A stretch of 54,535 bases of DNA from Pseudomonadota bacterium. Lineage in GTDB: Bacteria > Myxococcota_A > Polyangia > Haliangiales > Haliangiaceae. This document shows positions 17,535 to 26,114 of the stretch, piece by piece. The position numbers were made by a program, and so were the translations under genes. Below the pieces are notes generated by a model. That model saw only the letters and a program-made list of their open reading frames with translations, was not told the origin of the DNA and searched no databases. Position 1 is the first letter of the stretch. Every line of letters starts with the position of its first letter. The stretch spans positions 1-54,535 of the forward strand of contig JAKSDA010000335.1 of the NCBI GenBank assembly GCA_022360315.1, written 5' to 3'.

Positions 17535-17716
17535 CTCTACTCCGTGAAAGAATCCTCTCTGCTCCGTGAATGAATCCTCATTCATTCATACTCTATAATC
17601 TATGACGTAGCTAATGCGTCGCGTCAACTCCCGTGTTCGGTTACCATTGCTGCGGCCGTTGAAAAAGCCAACACTTTCAGACCCATACAGAAAGTTGCAG
17701 TGTTACCCTGACGGCC
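17535..17716. promoter_or_regulatory. Divergent promoter region with FadR-like operator
   Basis: A palindrome TGAATGAATCCTCATTCA spans 17567-17584. It fits the published Bacillus FadR (TetR-type) fatty-acid operator TGAATGANTANTCATTCA at all but one fixed position. On the minus strand TTGACG (17627-17622) is followed after 17 bases by CATAGA (17604-17599), a possible promoter for the dehydrogenase; the palindrome sits 15-32 bases beyond it. On the plus strand TATAAT at 17594-17599 is a good -10 for the SDR. A direct repeat CTCCGTGAA(A/T)GAATCCTC occurs at 17540-17557 and 17563-17580. A second inverted repeat (ACTTTC 17673-17678, GAAAGT 17690-17695) precedes the SDR. Confidence 0.6.
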
Positions 17717-18493
17717 ATGACAGGTCACAGTCAGATCTCGCTTGAGGACAGAGTTGTCTTGATCACGGGGGCCAGTCGGGGGATTGGTGCGGCGATTGCC
17801 CAGGCTTGCGCCGATGTCGGTGCCAGGGTTGTCTTGACCTCACGCAAGCAGCCCGGACTCGACGAGGTTGCGGCACAGATTCGCCAGACCGGGGGCACAG
17901 CGCTTCCGATCGCGTGCCACATGGGCAAGCCCGAACAGATCGACAAGCTATTTGCCGATGTGGCCAGCGAGCTGGGTCAGATCGACGTACTGGTCAACAA
18001 CGCGGCGACCAATCCGTATTTCGGTCCGCTGATCGACACGCCTGAGTCGGCCATTGACAAGACGATCGAGGTCAACCTCAAGGGCTATCTGTTCGCAGCG
18101 CGCGCGTATGTCAAGCACCTGCGAAGTCGCAGCGCCGAGCGCGGCAGTATCATCAACATGGCCAGCGTCATGGGCATGCGGGCCGCGCCCATGCAGGGCA
18201 TCTACAGCATGACCAAAGCCGCGGTCATCGCCATGACCAAAACTCTGGCCCTCGAGCTCGGCACGTCGGGGATCCGGGTCAACGCCATTGCGCCGGGGCT
18301 TATCGAGACAAAATTTGCCTCGGCGATCGTGGAGAATCCGACTCTGCGCGAGCACGTGGTCAAGCGGACCCCGCTGGCCAGGCACGGCCAGCCTATCGAG
18401 ATCGCCGCTGCAGCGGTATATCTGGCCTCTGATGCGTCGTCATTCATGACCGGCCAAACCCTGGCCATCGACGGCGGCTTCACCAGTACTTGA
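17717..18493 (+). CDS. Short-chain dehydrogenase/reductase
   Basis: 258 residues from ATG 17717. NAD(P) site TGASRGIGAAIA, the NNAATNP motif, Ser in NMASVMG, and catalytic YSMTKAAV (Tyr-x-x-x-Lys), ending with GQTLAIDGG. Length and motifs fit a classical SDR; many relatives act on hydroxyacyl or hydroxysteroid substrates. The shared regulatory region with an acyl-CoA dehydrogenase suggests a lipid-related substrate, which is inference. The stop codon is embedded in the recurring GAACAGAAAC motif. Confidence 0.92.
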   Translation: MTGHSQISLEDRVVLITGASRGIGAAIAQACADVGARVVLTSRKQPGLDEVAAQIRQTGGTALPIACHMGKPEQIDKLFADVASELGQIDVLVNNAATNPYFGPLIDTPESAIDKTIEVNLKGYLFAARAYVKHLRSRSAERGSIINMASVMGMRAAPMQGIYSMTKAAVIAMTKTLALELGTSGIRVNAIAPGLIETKFASAIVENPTLREHVVKRTPLARHGQPIEIAAAAVYLASDASSFMTGQTLAIDGGFTST

Positions 18494-18529
18494 ACAGAAA
18501 CGCGTTCGTCGGTCATGCAATCGGCCGAC
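18492..18529 (+). repeat. Stop-overlapping motif GAACAGAAACGCGTT plus hairpin
   Basis: GAACAGAAACGCGTT at 18492-18506 begins within the SDR stop codon (TGA at 18491-18493). It differs from the copies at 14049 and 25918 at two purine-for-purine positions. A hairpin follows (CGTCGG pairing with CCGACG, about 18507-18530), so the motif precedes a possible transcript end between convergent genes. Confidence 0.5.
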
Positions 18530-18530
18530 G

Positions 18531-19187
18531 CTATTCCAGCTCCATGAGCCGACTCATCGAGGCGCTGCCGCTCGAGCCGCTAGCCATGGCTGCGTCGATG
18601 GTGCCGTACATTTCAAACGTCGAATAGAACCCGTCACAATCGAGATCGCCGTTGGCCCGGGCGGTAAAATCGCCAAATTCGTCCGGGGTAATGTAACTGT
18701 ACGAGTAGTAGTGAGCGTCGGGGACGGAGAATTTGACCGCCACCCAGGTGTCGGTTTGCCACTGGGTCTGCTCGGCTGCACATTTTCCCCCCTGCACACA
18801 GCAGTCGCCGAGGGCCGGGGTCGGTGCTGTACTCGGCGATGGAAACTGTGGCTCGACCGGGCTGAAGCCGGGTTGGGTTGGGTTGAGATAGTAGGTGCGG
18901 GCACCGTCGTAGATCTTTCTGATGAACTGGCCCGCTTCGGCAGTGCGCGCTTTTTTGATGTATTTCATGAATGCCGGGACGGCAATCGCGGCCAGAGCAC
19001 CCATGATGGCAACAACGACCATGAGCTCGATGAGTGAAAACCCGCGCTGTCTTGCGGCGGGCAATTTGCCAGTGCAGCCCGGGGCGGGCCGTGGTGACAA
19101 ATCACCCGCGTGGTCCGCTCCGCCCCACTCCACTTCATATTCGCTCTCCCAGCATCGGTACGACGTTCGGCGCAGTGTCGGGATCAT
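18531..19187 (-). CDS. Type IV pilin-like protein
   Basis: 218 residues from ATG 19187, which has AGAGGA eight bases upstream. The prepilin-peptidase site RQRG/FSLIELMVVVAIMG is clear (cleavage before Phe, Glu at +5), followed by the hydrophobic alpha-1 helix and KYIKKARTAEAGQFIRKI, typical of PilA-like major pilins. The C-terminal domain has several cysteines (DCCVQGGKC, DLDCDGF). The leader before the cleavage site would be about 49 residues, much longer than the usual 6-20; a TTG eight codons before the cleavage Phe is an alternative start but lacks a ribosome site. No pilus assembly genes are nearby, so it may be an orphan pilin or pseudopilin. Confidence 0.85.
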   Translation of the reverse strand: MIPTLRRTSYRCWESEYEVEWGGADHAGDLSPRPAPGCTGKLPAARQRGFSLIELMVVVAIMGALAAIAVPAFMKYIKKARTAEAGQFIRKIYDGARTYYLNPTQPGFSPVEPQFPSPSTAPTPALGDCCVQGGKCAAEQTQWQTDTWVAVKFSVPDAHYYSYSYITPDEFGDFTARANGDLDCDGFYSTFEMYGTIDAAMASGSSGSASMSRLMELE

Positions 19188-19703
19188 CCGTTTGGTCCTC
19201 TTGTTGCTCAGCAATAGGCGATTCAGCTCACAGGTACCCCTGTACAGACGAGTTACCCCCAAACTCATCATAAACGATTTCGGCAGCCGCGCATCCCCTG
19301 ATCGTTGCCCACACAAAAAATCGGTGGGACGCGGTAGGTGTATATCGGTGGTTTCAAACTACTCTGCCACAGCAAAAATAAGTAATTTCATCGGCAAATA
19401 GATATGTGTCAAACAGCTGAAAAAATGCCTTGAGGGTTTATACGCCAAACAGCCGGAAAAACGCCCGGAACTTTTCGCAAGGATGAATACGGCCACAGCT
19501 ATGGCAATCAGCACAATCCAGCCGGAATGAACTTTTGTGTAAAAAGAACTGTGCAATTTTCAAATCCATGGATCTACGATTTACTCACAGTAGAATTTTT
19601 GATCGCGATTGTTGATTCGGCCGATTTATCTCGCCGCTCCAGGCCATGGGCGTGCGACATTTTCGGGATTGCGGAACAGCGTCGGTTTCGGGCAATTCCG
19701 AGT
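19188..19703. other. AT-rich intergenic region
   Basis: Markedly richer in A and T than the flanks, especially 19350-19620. A perfect palindrome ACAGGTACCCCTGT lies at 19230-19243 in the pilin leader. A 65-codon minus-strand frame (19359-19556) has one hydrophobic segment but starts with TTG and has no ribosome site, so I do not call it. Otherwise nothing recognisable; promoters for the pilin probably lie here. Confidence 0.5.
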
Positions 19704-20546
19704 TCAACGGACGAATAGCACCGGACAGGCGACCGCGCGCAAGAACCGGGAGAGATCGATATCTCGAGCGACCACCGGGCACCTTGCGGCCATGATCAGC
19801 ACACCGCGACCCGCGCTCGATCGGGCTACCAGTCCGGGTTGCGGCGGACCGAGCCAGTACGCCTTGCCGTGCAGGCCGCGGGCTGCCAGGCCGGCCCTGG
19901 CGGTGCGTTCGACCTCGCCGGCCGTGGCCTCGTGGTGAGCGACGATGAACAGCTCGCGCTCGCTCTGCGCAGTGCGGGGAAAGGCCATGGACGCCTCGAT
20001 GAGCTCGTCCGTGGGCGATGTGCTGTCGAGCACGATGGCGATCGGACCAGTGTGCTGTCCGCTTTGTCGGGTGACCAGAATGTGCCCGCGGCTGTCGCCG
20101 AAAAGAGATGCGAGGGTGGTCCCAACCGGTTGCTCGCGGTGTCTCGACCAGCCGGTGCTGCCCACGCTGACCAGGTCGACTTCGACAGCCGCCTGTTTGA
20201 GCACGGTGGACACTCCGCCTCGGCTGATCCGGAACGACCAGGCGACATTCGCCCGGCCGGCGATGGTGGCGATGGCCCGGCGGGCGCGCTCGGCCTGTAC
20301 TTTGAGCTGAGAGGTGATGTCCCGGCTCGAAAAGGGCAAGATCTCGGCAGAATGAGAGCCGACCAGCTGGGTGAGCGGCAACTCGGCCGAGCGCAGGAGG
20401 AGGTCGTCTTCGACGAATACGCCGATGAGCTCGGCTCCAATGGTGGCGGCGATCTCGGCCGCGGTCGTGCACGCGGCCGCGCTGGCCGGCGACGCGTCGA
20501 GGGCGACCAGTATGCGCCTGGCCTTGCTGTCGCCGGGCGCTGTCAT
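19704..20546 (-). CDS. Universal stress protein (UspA family)
   Basis: 280 residues, long enough for one full and one degenerate Usp domain. The N-terminal domain begins RRILVALDASPASAAAC and includes VDLVSVGSTGWSRHREQPVGTTLASLFG; the usual ATP-binding pattern GxxGxxxxxxGS is only partly kept. A second Usp-like part ends CPVLFVR. ATG 20546 overlaps the stop of the Lon-like protease gene (ATGA), so the two are co-translated; the stress protein may act with or report on that protease. Confidence 0.85.
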   Translation of the reverse strand: MTAPGDSKARRILVALDASPASAAACTTAAEIAATIGAELIGVFVEDDLLLRSAELPLTQLVGSHSAEILPFSSRDITSQLKVQAERARRAIATIAGRANVAWSFRISRGGVSTVLKQAAVEVDLVSVGSTGWSRHREQPVGTTLASLFGDSRGHILVTRQSGQHTGPIAIVLDSTSPTDELIEASMAFPRTAQSERELFIVAHHEATAGEVERTARAGLAARGLHGKAYWLGPPQPGLVARSSAGRGVLIMAARCPVVARDIDLSRFLRAVACPVLFVR

Positions 20547-22984
20547 TCGTCGTCTGCCTTCGGGCGATCGCGGCCTATTTTAGCCATATTTTCGGCCATT
20601 GCGGCGATACGAGCATCGACGATGGCGTTCACACTGCCGTCCGGGAAGTTGCCCAGAGCGTCGCTTTTGCCCGCCTCCATGCCGGTCAACAGCTCGATGC
20701 CCTGGTCCACGTGCTCGATGGGATAGATGTGAAACGAGTCCTCGTCGACTGCCTTGATCACGTCGTGGCGCAGCATCAGGTGATCGGCGTTGGCCTTGGG
20801 GATCAACACGCCCTGGGTGCCGGTCAGACCGCGCGCCATGCACAGGTCGAAGAAGCCCTCGATCTTTTCGTTCACACCGCCGATGGCCTGAACATCGCCG
20901 TGCTGGTTGATCGAGCCGGTGACCGCGAGCGACTGGCGCAGGGGTACGTCGCCGATGGCCGAGAGCAGGGCGTAGAGCTCTGCCGACGAGGCGCTATCGC
21001 CATCGACACCGCCATACGATTGCTCGAATACCAGGCTGGCCGACAGGGCAAACGGCTTTGCGCCGCCGTAGCGGGCGCTGAGAAAGCCGGTCAAGATCAG
21101 CACACCCTTGGAGTGGATGGGCCCGCCGAGTTCGGTTTCGCGCTCGATATCGACGACGTTGCCCTTTCCCATGTGCACGCGAGCGGTGATCCGGGTGGGC
21201 CGGGCAAAGCGGTAGTCAGCGAGCTGCATGACCGACAGCCCGTTGATTTGTCCGACCCGCGTTCCCGCGCAGTCGATCATGAGGACCTCGCGCAAGGTCT
21301 GTTCCTGCAGGCGCTCTTTGACCCGATTCGAGCGATACTCGCGCGCCTCGATGGCGCGCTGCACGTCGTCTTTGCTGGCGACGTCGCGGCCGGCCGACCC
21401 GGCGAAGTAATCGGCCTCGCGCAAGAGGTCGATCATGCGCGACATACTGGTCGACAGTTTGCGCTGATCGCCGGCCATGCGGGCGCATTCCTCGACGATG
21501 CGGGCCACGGCATCCCGGCCGAACGGACGCAGGTCTTCGCGGCGCACCATGGTGGCGATGGTGCGGCAGTAGGTCGTCACCATCGGGCCAGACCACTCGG
21601 CCTCGTCATCGAAATCGACCGCAACCTTGAACAGCTCGGAAAACTCGGGATCGAGCGCGGCCAGGCGGTAATACAGCATGCGATCGCCGAGCAGGACGAC
21701 CTTGACATCGAGTGGAATGGTCTCGGGCTCGAGAGAGATGGTGGCGACCAGACTGAGCGCCTGGCCGAGCGACTCGATGCGGATCTCGCGGCTCTGCAGG
21801 GCCCGCTTGAGTCCCTCGTAGGCAAACGGCTGCATGAGCAGCTGCCGGGCCTCGATGACCAGATATCCGCCGTTGGCACGGTGCAGGGCGCCCGGGCGTA
21901 TGAGGCGAAAATCGGTGGTCAGCGTGCCCAGCTGCGAGAGATGCTCGATGCGCCCGACCAGATTGCCGTAGGTTGGATGGTCCTCGAATATGACCGGGGC
22001 GCCCTTGCCGTCGCGGTTTGCGACCACCACGTTGACCTGATAGCGGCGCAGGGCCGGCGCACCCTTGAGGCTCTCGGGCACGGGGACCTCGGTGATCTCG
22101 TTGTCGCTCGTGGCGTGGGCCTGGGCCTGACCCTGCGCGGCCAAAAACGCCCGCGCGTTGTCGACCACATCGCGCTCGACCTGGTCGAGATAGGCCAGCA
22201 CGTCCGAGAATGATTCGTACTTGGCGCGCAGTTCCGAGATCAACCGGGTCACCGCATTGTGGGTGACCTCGCGGTTGAGCTGGCGCAGCCGTCTCTGCCG
22301 TTCGCGCTCCCAGTCGGGCAACTGACCGACGAACTCCTGGAACTCGGCCTGGAGCTCTTTCATGTCGCGTTCGATTTCCTGCCGCTGGCCCTCGGGGATT
22401 TTTTCAAATTCCTCGGGCGGCAGTACCTCTCCGTCTCGCCTGGGCGCAAAAACCACCCCGACCGGAGTGCGCAGGATGACAAAGCCCCGTTTCTCGGCGT
22501 GCTCGCGCAGTTCGGCGAATTTCGACTCCGGCCTGGCGCCGAATTCTTCGTCGATGACATGGCGTCGGGTCTTGTACTCATCGCTGGCAAAGGCAGCGTC
22601 GAGAGCAGCGCTCAGGTCCTCGGAAAGCTGCTCCATGTCGCGCTCGAGCTCGACGCCACGGCCACCTGGCAAGCGGATACAGCGCGGCTTGTGGGGCTCC
22701 TGAAAGTTGTTGACATAACACCAGTCATCGGGCGTGTCCCGGCTCTCGGCGCGGGCGCGGAGAAATCGCTCGACGGCAAAGCGCTTGCCGATGCCAGGCG
22801 GGCCCAGGGCGTAAATGTTGTAGCCCTGGTGCTCCACGCCGATGCCAAACGCCAGCGCCTCGACTGCGCGCGGCTGTGCGACGACGTCCTCGATATCCTC
22901 GAGGTCGGAGGTGGTCCTGAAATTCAGCTGTGTTGGGTCGCAGACCCGGCGTAGCTGCTCTGGCTCGAGCTCGACGTGGTTCAT
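20543..22984 (-). CDS. Lon-related ATP-dependent protease (LonB/YcbZ-type)
   Basis: 813 residues from ATG 22984 (GTG 22990 also possible; neither has a clear ribosome site). An N-terminal ATPase segment carries Walker A GPPGIGKR (61-68), then a long helical insertion and the ATPase remainder (GYLVIEARQLL). The C-terminal Lon protease domain has Ser664 in GDSASSAE and Lys707 in GGVNEKIEG, the same 43-residue spacing as the Ser-Lys dyad of E. coli Lon. The insertion and weak ATPase motifs fit the YcbZ-like class rather than classical LonA. Cytoplasmic protein quality control or regulatory proteolysis is likely. Followed directly by the Usp gene with ATGA overlap. Confidence 0.9.
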   Translation of the reverse strand: MNHVELEPEQLRRVCDPTQLNFRTTSDLEDIEDVVAQPRAVEALAFGIGVEHQGYNIYALGPPGIGKRFAVERFLRARAESRDTPDDWCYVNNFQEPHKPRCIRLPGGRGVELERDMEQLSEDLSAALDAAFASDEYKTRRHVIDEEFGARPESKFAELREHAEKRGFVILRTPVGVVFAPRRDGEVLPPEEFEKIPEGQRQEIERDMKELQAEFQEFVGQLPDWERERQRRLRQLNREVTHNAVTRLISELRAKYESFSDVLAYLDQVERDVVDNARAFLAAQGQAQAHATSDNEITEVPVPESLKGAPALRRYQVNVVVANRDGKGAPVIFEDHPTYGNLVGRIEHLSQLGTLTTDFRLIRPGALHRANGGYLVIEARQLLMQPFAYEGLKRALQSREIRIESLGQALSLVATISLEPETIPLDVKVVLLGDRMLYYRLAALDPEFSELFKVAVDFDDEAEWSGPMVTTYCRTIATMVRREDLRPFGRDAVARIVEECARMAGDQRKLSTSMSRMIDLLREADYFAGSAGRDVASKDDVQRAIEAREYRSNRVKERLQEQTLREVLMIDCAGTRVGQINGLSVMQLADYRFARPTRITARVHMGKGNVVDIERETELGGPIHSKGVLILTGFLSARYGGAKPFALSASLVFEQSYGGVDGDSASSAELYALLSAIGDVPLRQSLAVTGSINQHGDVQAIGGVNEKIEGFFDLCMARGLTGTQGVLIPKANADHLMLRHDVIKAVDEDSFHIYPIEHVDQGIELLTGMEAGKSDALGNFPDGSVNAIVDARIAAMAENMAKIGRDRPKADDE

Positions 22985-23499
22985 CAGCACGTCGAGATAT
23001 ACAACAGAATGAAGCCGAGCACGCGGTCAGCCGCTCATCCAGCCACAAGCACAGGACATCGGACCATTGAGCCATCTCATCGATGACCTTGTTCGATCGC
23101 CTTTGTTGGGTCGATGGTCGATGAAGACTCGCGGGGCGCCCGTTTACAATGTCTCCTGGCAAACGGCTGCAAAGAGAGACTGGTCGCCAACCCACGGCGA
23201 CGGGATTGTGACCTTCATGACGATGCTCGCCCATCGCATCCCGGGGCTCCCTTCGTCTCTGCATCCGCCTGGGGTTCCTGATCGATCCGGACCTGAGAAA
23301 GGGGCAGGTTTCTGATGAGACGGGGGACAGAATACGGCGTGTGCAACACACCCTGACCAGGCCCACGGACACTGACGCAGGTCACGCCCGGCAGCGACTG
23401 CTCGGTGAGGAGCTCCTGTATTACCCGTAGCGATCGACGGCGCATAGCGCATAGAATGATCTGTGTGATTCGGCGCCTGTGAGGCTTGGCTAGGCAGGC
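22985..23499. other. Intergenic region without a recognisable gene
   Basis: About 515 bases between the divergent Lon-like and histidine-kinase genes. I see no convincing coding frame and no tRNA. Shortly before the kinase start there is a small tandem GCGCATA GCGCATA repeat (about 23438-23453). Promoters for both divergent genes should lie here. Confidence 0.4.
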
Positions 23500-25920
23500 A
23501 TGGGGCAGGCACGCTGTGAAAATCGTAGTTCAATGACCGCTCGAAGTCTGATCATTGCGGACGACGCAACGCGCGGCGTGTTGGAGGACGCCCTCAACCA
23601 AAGGAACCACGAGGTAACGCGGGCCGAGTGCTTCGATTCGGCGATAAAGCTGCAATCCATCGTGGGATTCGACATCGTATTCGTGCAACTCGGCAGAGCT
23701 CGTCAATCCCTAGATGCGATGCAACCAGGCCATCTGACGACCGAGCGGCGAGTGGATTATCTGCAAATCTGTCGCACTCTGCGCCAGGCTTCCGAGAAGC
23801 CGGTGATTCTTGTCGCGGTGGCCTACTCGCCACATCCAGATCAGCTCCATGCCGAGGCATATGGGGCGATCGACGCCCACACTGCGCATGCTGTCGACGA
23901 TGTTCTTTTGCTGCCATCCGACAGCTCTGTGCTGGCAGTGCGGATCCGCACCGCCGAGCGTCTCGCCGAGCAGACCAAGGAGGGTGATCCTCGATCTTCA
24001 GCCGAATACTGGCGTTCTCTGGTCAACGCGGTACCCGACATGATTCTGACCTTTGATCGGAGCGGAAGAATCCTGTTCATCAATCATCCACCGCCCGGTA
24101 TCCCGGCCGAAGAAGTGATTGGGACGGACGGATATCGCTATATTCCTGCCGAGCAGCACGAGATATTGCGGGATGCCATCCGCCGGGTCTTTGAGCACGG
24201 CGAGGTGGTTACCTATGAACTATCGGGGATCGGGCCGCACCGGACCACGGCGTGGTATGCGAGCCGTGCGGCGCCGGTGTGCCGGCAAGGAGAGGTCGTC
24301 GCAGCGATCGTCATCACGACCGACATCACCGAGCGCAAAGTAGCCGAGGACAAGGCCCGCAGGCTGGCGGCTGCCGAAGCGATGGCCGCCGCGGCCCGGG
24401 ACAAAGCAGCGCTTGCCGAAGCCTCGCCGGTGGGGATTTTCCAGACCGATGCCCATGGCGCTTGTCTCTATGTGAACAAGCGGTGGTGTGAAATAGCAGG
24501 TCTATCTGCCGAGGAGGCAGCCGGCGACGGCTGGGTGCGCGGACTTCATGATCACGATCGGGAACGAGTCATAAAGGCGTGGAATACCGCTGTGCACGAA
24601 AACTGTCGGTTCAGGCTCGAGTATCGATTTCAGCACCGAGATGGGCGCATCGCCTGGGTGGTCGGACAGGCCGTTGCCACACGCGACCAGCGCGGCGACG
24701 TCCGGGAATACATCGGAACGATCACCGACATCACCGACCGCAAGCGCGCCGAACAAGAGCAACGCCGACTCGAGGCGCAACTCCGCCAGAAGCAAAAAAT
24801 CGAGTCCCTCGGGGTCATGGCCAGCGGCATCGCGCACGAGATCAACAATCCTCTATTCGCCCTGCTCATCAACGTGGACGAGCTGAAGAAGCGAATCACC
24901 CACTATCGAGTCACCGCGCCCGACACATTGCTCGGCAGCAGCACACTTCTCGACGATATATCCGAAGCCGGGCAGCGTATTCGCGACATCGTGCATACGC
25001 TGGGGATATTCGCCCGGGCCGACGATGCTCGGATCAGCGATCTCGATGTGCGTGCAGTGATGGATGCGTCGCTCCGCCTGGCCAACCACGAGATCCGACA
25101 CCGGGCAGAATTGGTGCGCAACTATGGAGAGATTCCGCTCGTCCGCGGCAATGAGACCCGCCTCGGGCAGGTCTTCCTCAATCTGCTGATCAATGCTGCC
25201 CACGCGATTCCCGACGGCCGGGCCCACGACAACCAGATCTGCATTACTGTGCGTGCCCATACGGGCGATCAGGTCTGTGTCATGGTGGAGGATACGGGTG
25301 CAGGCATCAGTCCCGAGGTTCGCCACCGGATTTTCGACCCGTTTTTTACCACCAAACCGGTCGGCCGGGGCACCGGTCTGGGTCTCCCCATCTGTCACAC
25401 CATCGTGACTGCGATGGGAGGTACAATCGACATCGACTCTTCGCCTGGCGAGGGTACATCGGTTCGGCTGCTGCTGCCCGCGATGTCCCACCGGGTCACA
25501 GACCACTGCGACGCGGCGGCCGGGCTTCATCAGGGTGAATCCCTATACGCATGGCAGCGTTCCCTGTGGGTGCTCGTGGTCGACGATGACCGTCACGTCA
25601 GGGACGCGATCCGCCGGCAGCTTCTCGGCCATACGGTAAGCGAGGCGTCAAACGGTCAGGCCGCTCTGTCACTGTTATCGGAATACACCTACGATGCCGT
25701 ATTGTGCGATCTCATGATGCCGGACCTGAGCGGTGTCGATGTATATAAAACGCTGCTGGAGATATCCCCTGTCATGGCGGGGAGGTTCATCATCATGAGC
25801 GGCGGTGCGTCGATCCCCCAGTCCCGGGACTTCCTGGCTCAGACCCCTGTGCCCCGCCTCGACAAGCCATTTACCGCCGGCGAGCTGTTGGCTCTGCTCA
25901 GGACTGTCGTGCCGGATTAA
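23500..25920 (+). CDS. Hybrid PAS histidine kinase with terminal receiver
   Basis: 806 residues from ATG 23500; ATG 23533 is an alternative start matching the first receiver-like strand. Order: N-terminal pseudo-receiver (about 12-150, with Gln-Leu-Gly where the phospho-Asp would be), PAS (about 165-280), PAS/PAC (about 300-425), HisKA with phospho-His in GIAHEINNPL, HATPase with NLLINAAHA, DTGAGISPE and GRGTGLGL, and a C-terminal receiver with Asp in VLCDLMMPD and Lys in LDKPF. There is no membrane helix, so it is a cytoplasmic sensor. There is no separate response regulator nearby. The stop codon TAA begins the recurring AACAGAAACACATT motif. Confidence 0.92.
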   Translation: MGQARCENRSSMTARSLIIADDATRGVLEDALNQRNHEVTRAECFDSAIKLQSIVGFDIVFVQLGRARQSLDAMQPGHLTTERRVDYLQICRTLRQASEKPVILVAVAYSPHPDQLHAEAYGAIDAHTAHAVDDVLLLPSDSSVLAVRIRTAERLAEQTKEGDPRSSAEYWRSLVNAVPDMILTFDRSGRILFINHPPPGIPAEEVIGTDGYRYIPAEQHEILRDAIRRVFEHGEVVTYELSGIGPHRTTAWYASRAAPVCRQGEVVAAIVITTDITERKVAEDKARRLAAAEAMAAAARDKAALAEASPVGIFQTDAHGACLYVNKRWCEIAGLSAEEAAGDGWVRGLHDHDRERVIKAWNTAVHENCRFRLEYRFQHRDGRIAWVVGQAVATRDQRGDVREYIGTITDITDRKRAEQEQRRLEAQLRQKQKIESLGVMASGIAHEINNPLFALLINVDELKKRITHYRVTAPDTLLGSSTLLDDISEAGQRIRDIVHTLGIFARADDARISDLDVRAVMDASLRLANHEIRHRAELVRNYGEIPLVRGNETRLGQVFLNLLINAAHAIPDGRAHDNQICITVRAHTGDQVCVMVEDTGAGISPEVRHRIFDPFFTTKPVGRGTGLGLPICHTIVTAMGGTIDIDSSPGEGTSVRLLLPAMSHRVTDHCDAAAGLHQGESLYAWQRSLWVLVVDDDRHVRDAIRRQLLGHTVSEASNGQAALSLLSEYTYDAVLCDLMMPDLSGVDVYKTLLEISPVMAGRFIIMSGGASIPQSRDFLAQTPVPRLDKPFTAGELLALLRTVVPD

Positions 25921-26000
25921 ACAGAAACACATTAAACTCAATTTCGCAATGTCGAGAATTGTGGCCGGCTACTGGATCCACAGCGAATGCGCTTCTGTTT
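25918..26000 (+). repeat. Stop-overlapping AACAGAAACACATT motif with inverted partner
   Basis: TAAACAGAAACACATT at 25918-25933 includes the kinase stop codon. At about 25984-25999 AATGCGCTTCTGTTTA is its reverse complement with two changes, giving arms of 16 bases around a 50-base loop. This is the clearest paired form of the motif in the window. It lies between convergent genes. Confidence 0.6.
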
Positions 26001-26114
26001 AGTTTAGTAACGATCCGTCGCAATCAGCATGACCTGGTTGCCAATCCCGTACGCTCTTTGCTCGCCAGCAATCTCCTCGATGCCCTGGAAGGCGTCGGCG
26101 AGGCGACGCCTCGG

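Noticed and set aside
19359..19556. Small hydrophobic protein in the AT-rich gap
   Set aside because: TTG start, no ribosome site, no recognisable family.
20711..22213. 500-codon plus-strand frame
   Set aside because: Antisense to the Lon-related protease, whose catalytic dyad and Walker A are intact.
23067..23315. 82-codon plus-strand frame between the Lon-like and kinase genes
   Set aside because: No ribosome site, no recognisable motif, and competing frames on the other strand look equally plausible.
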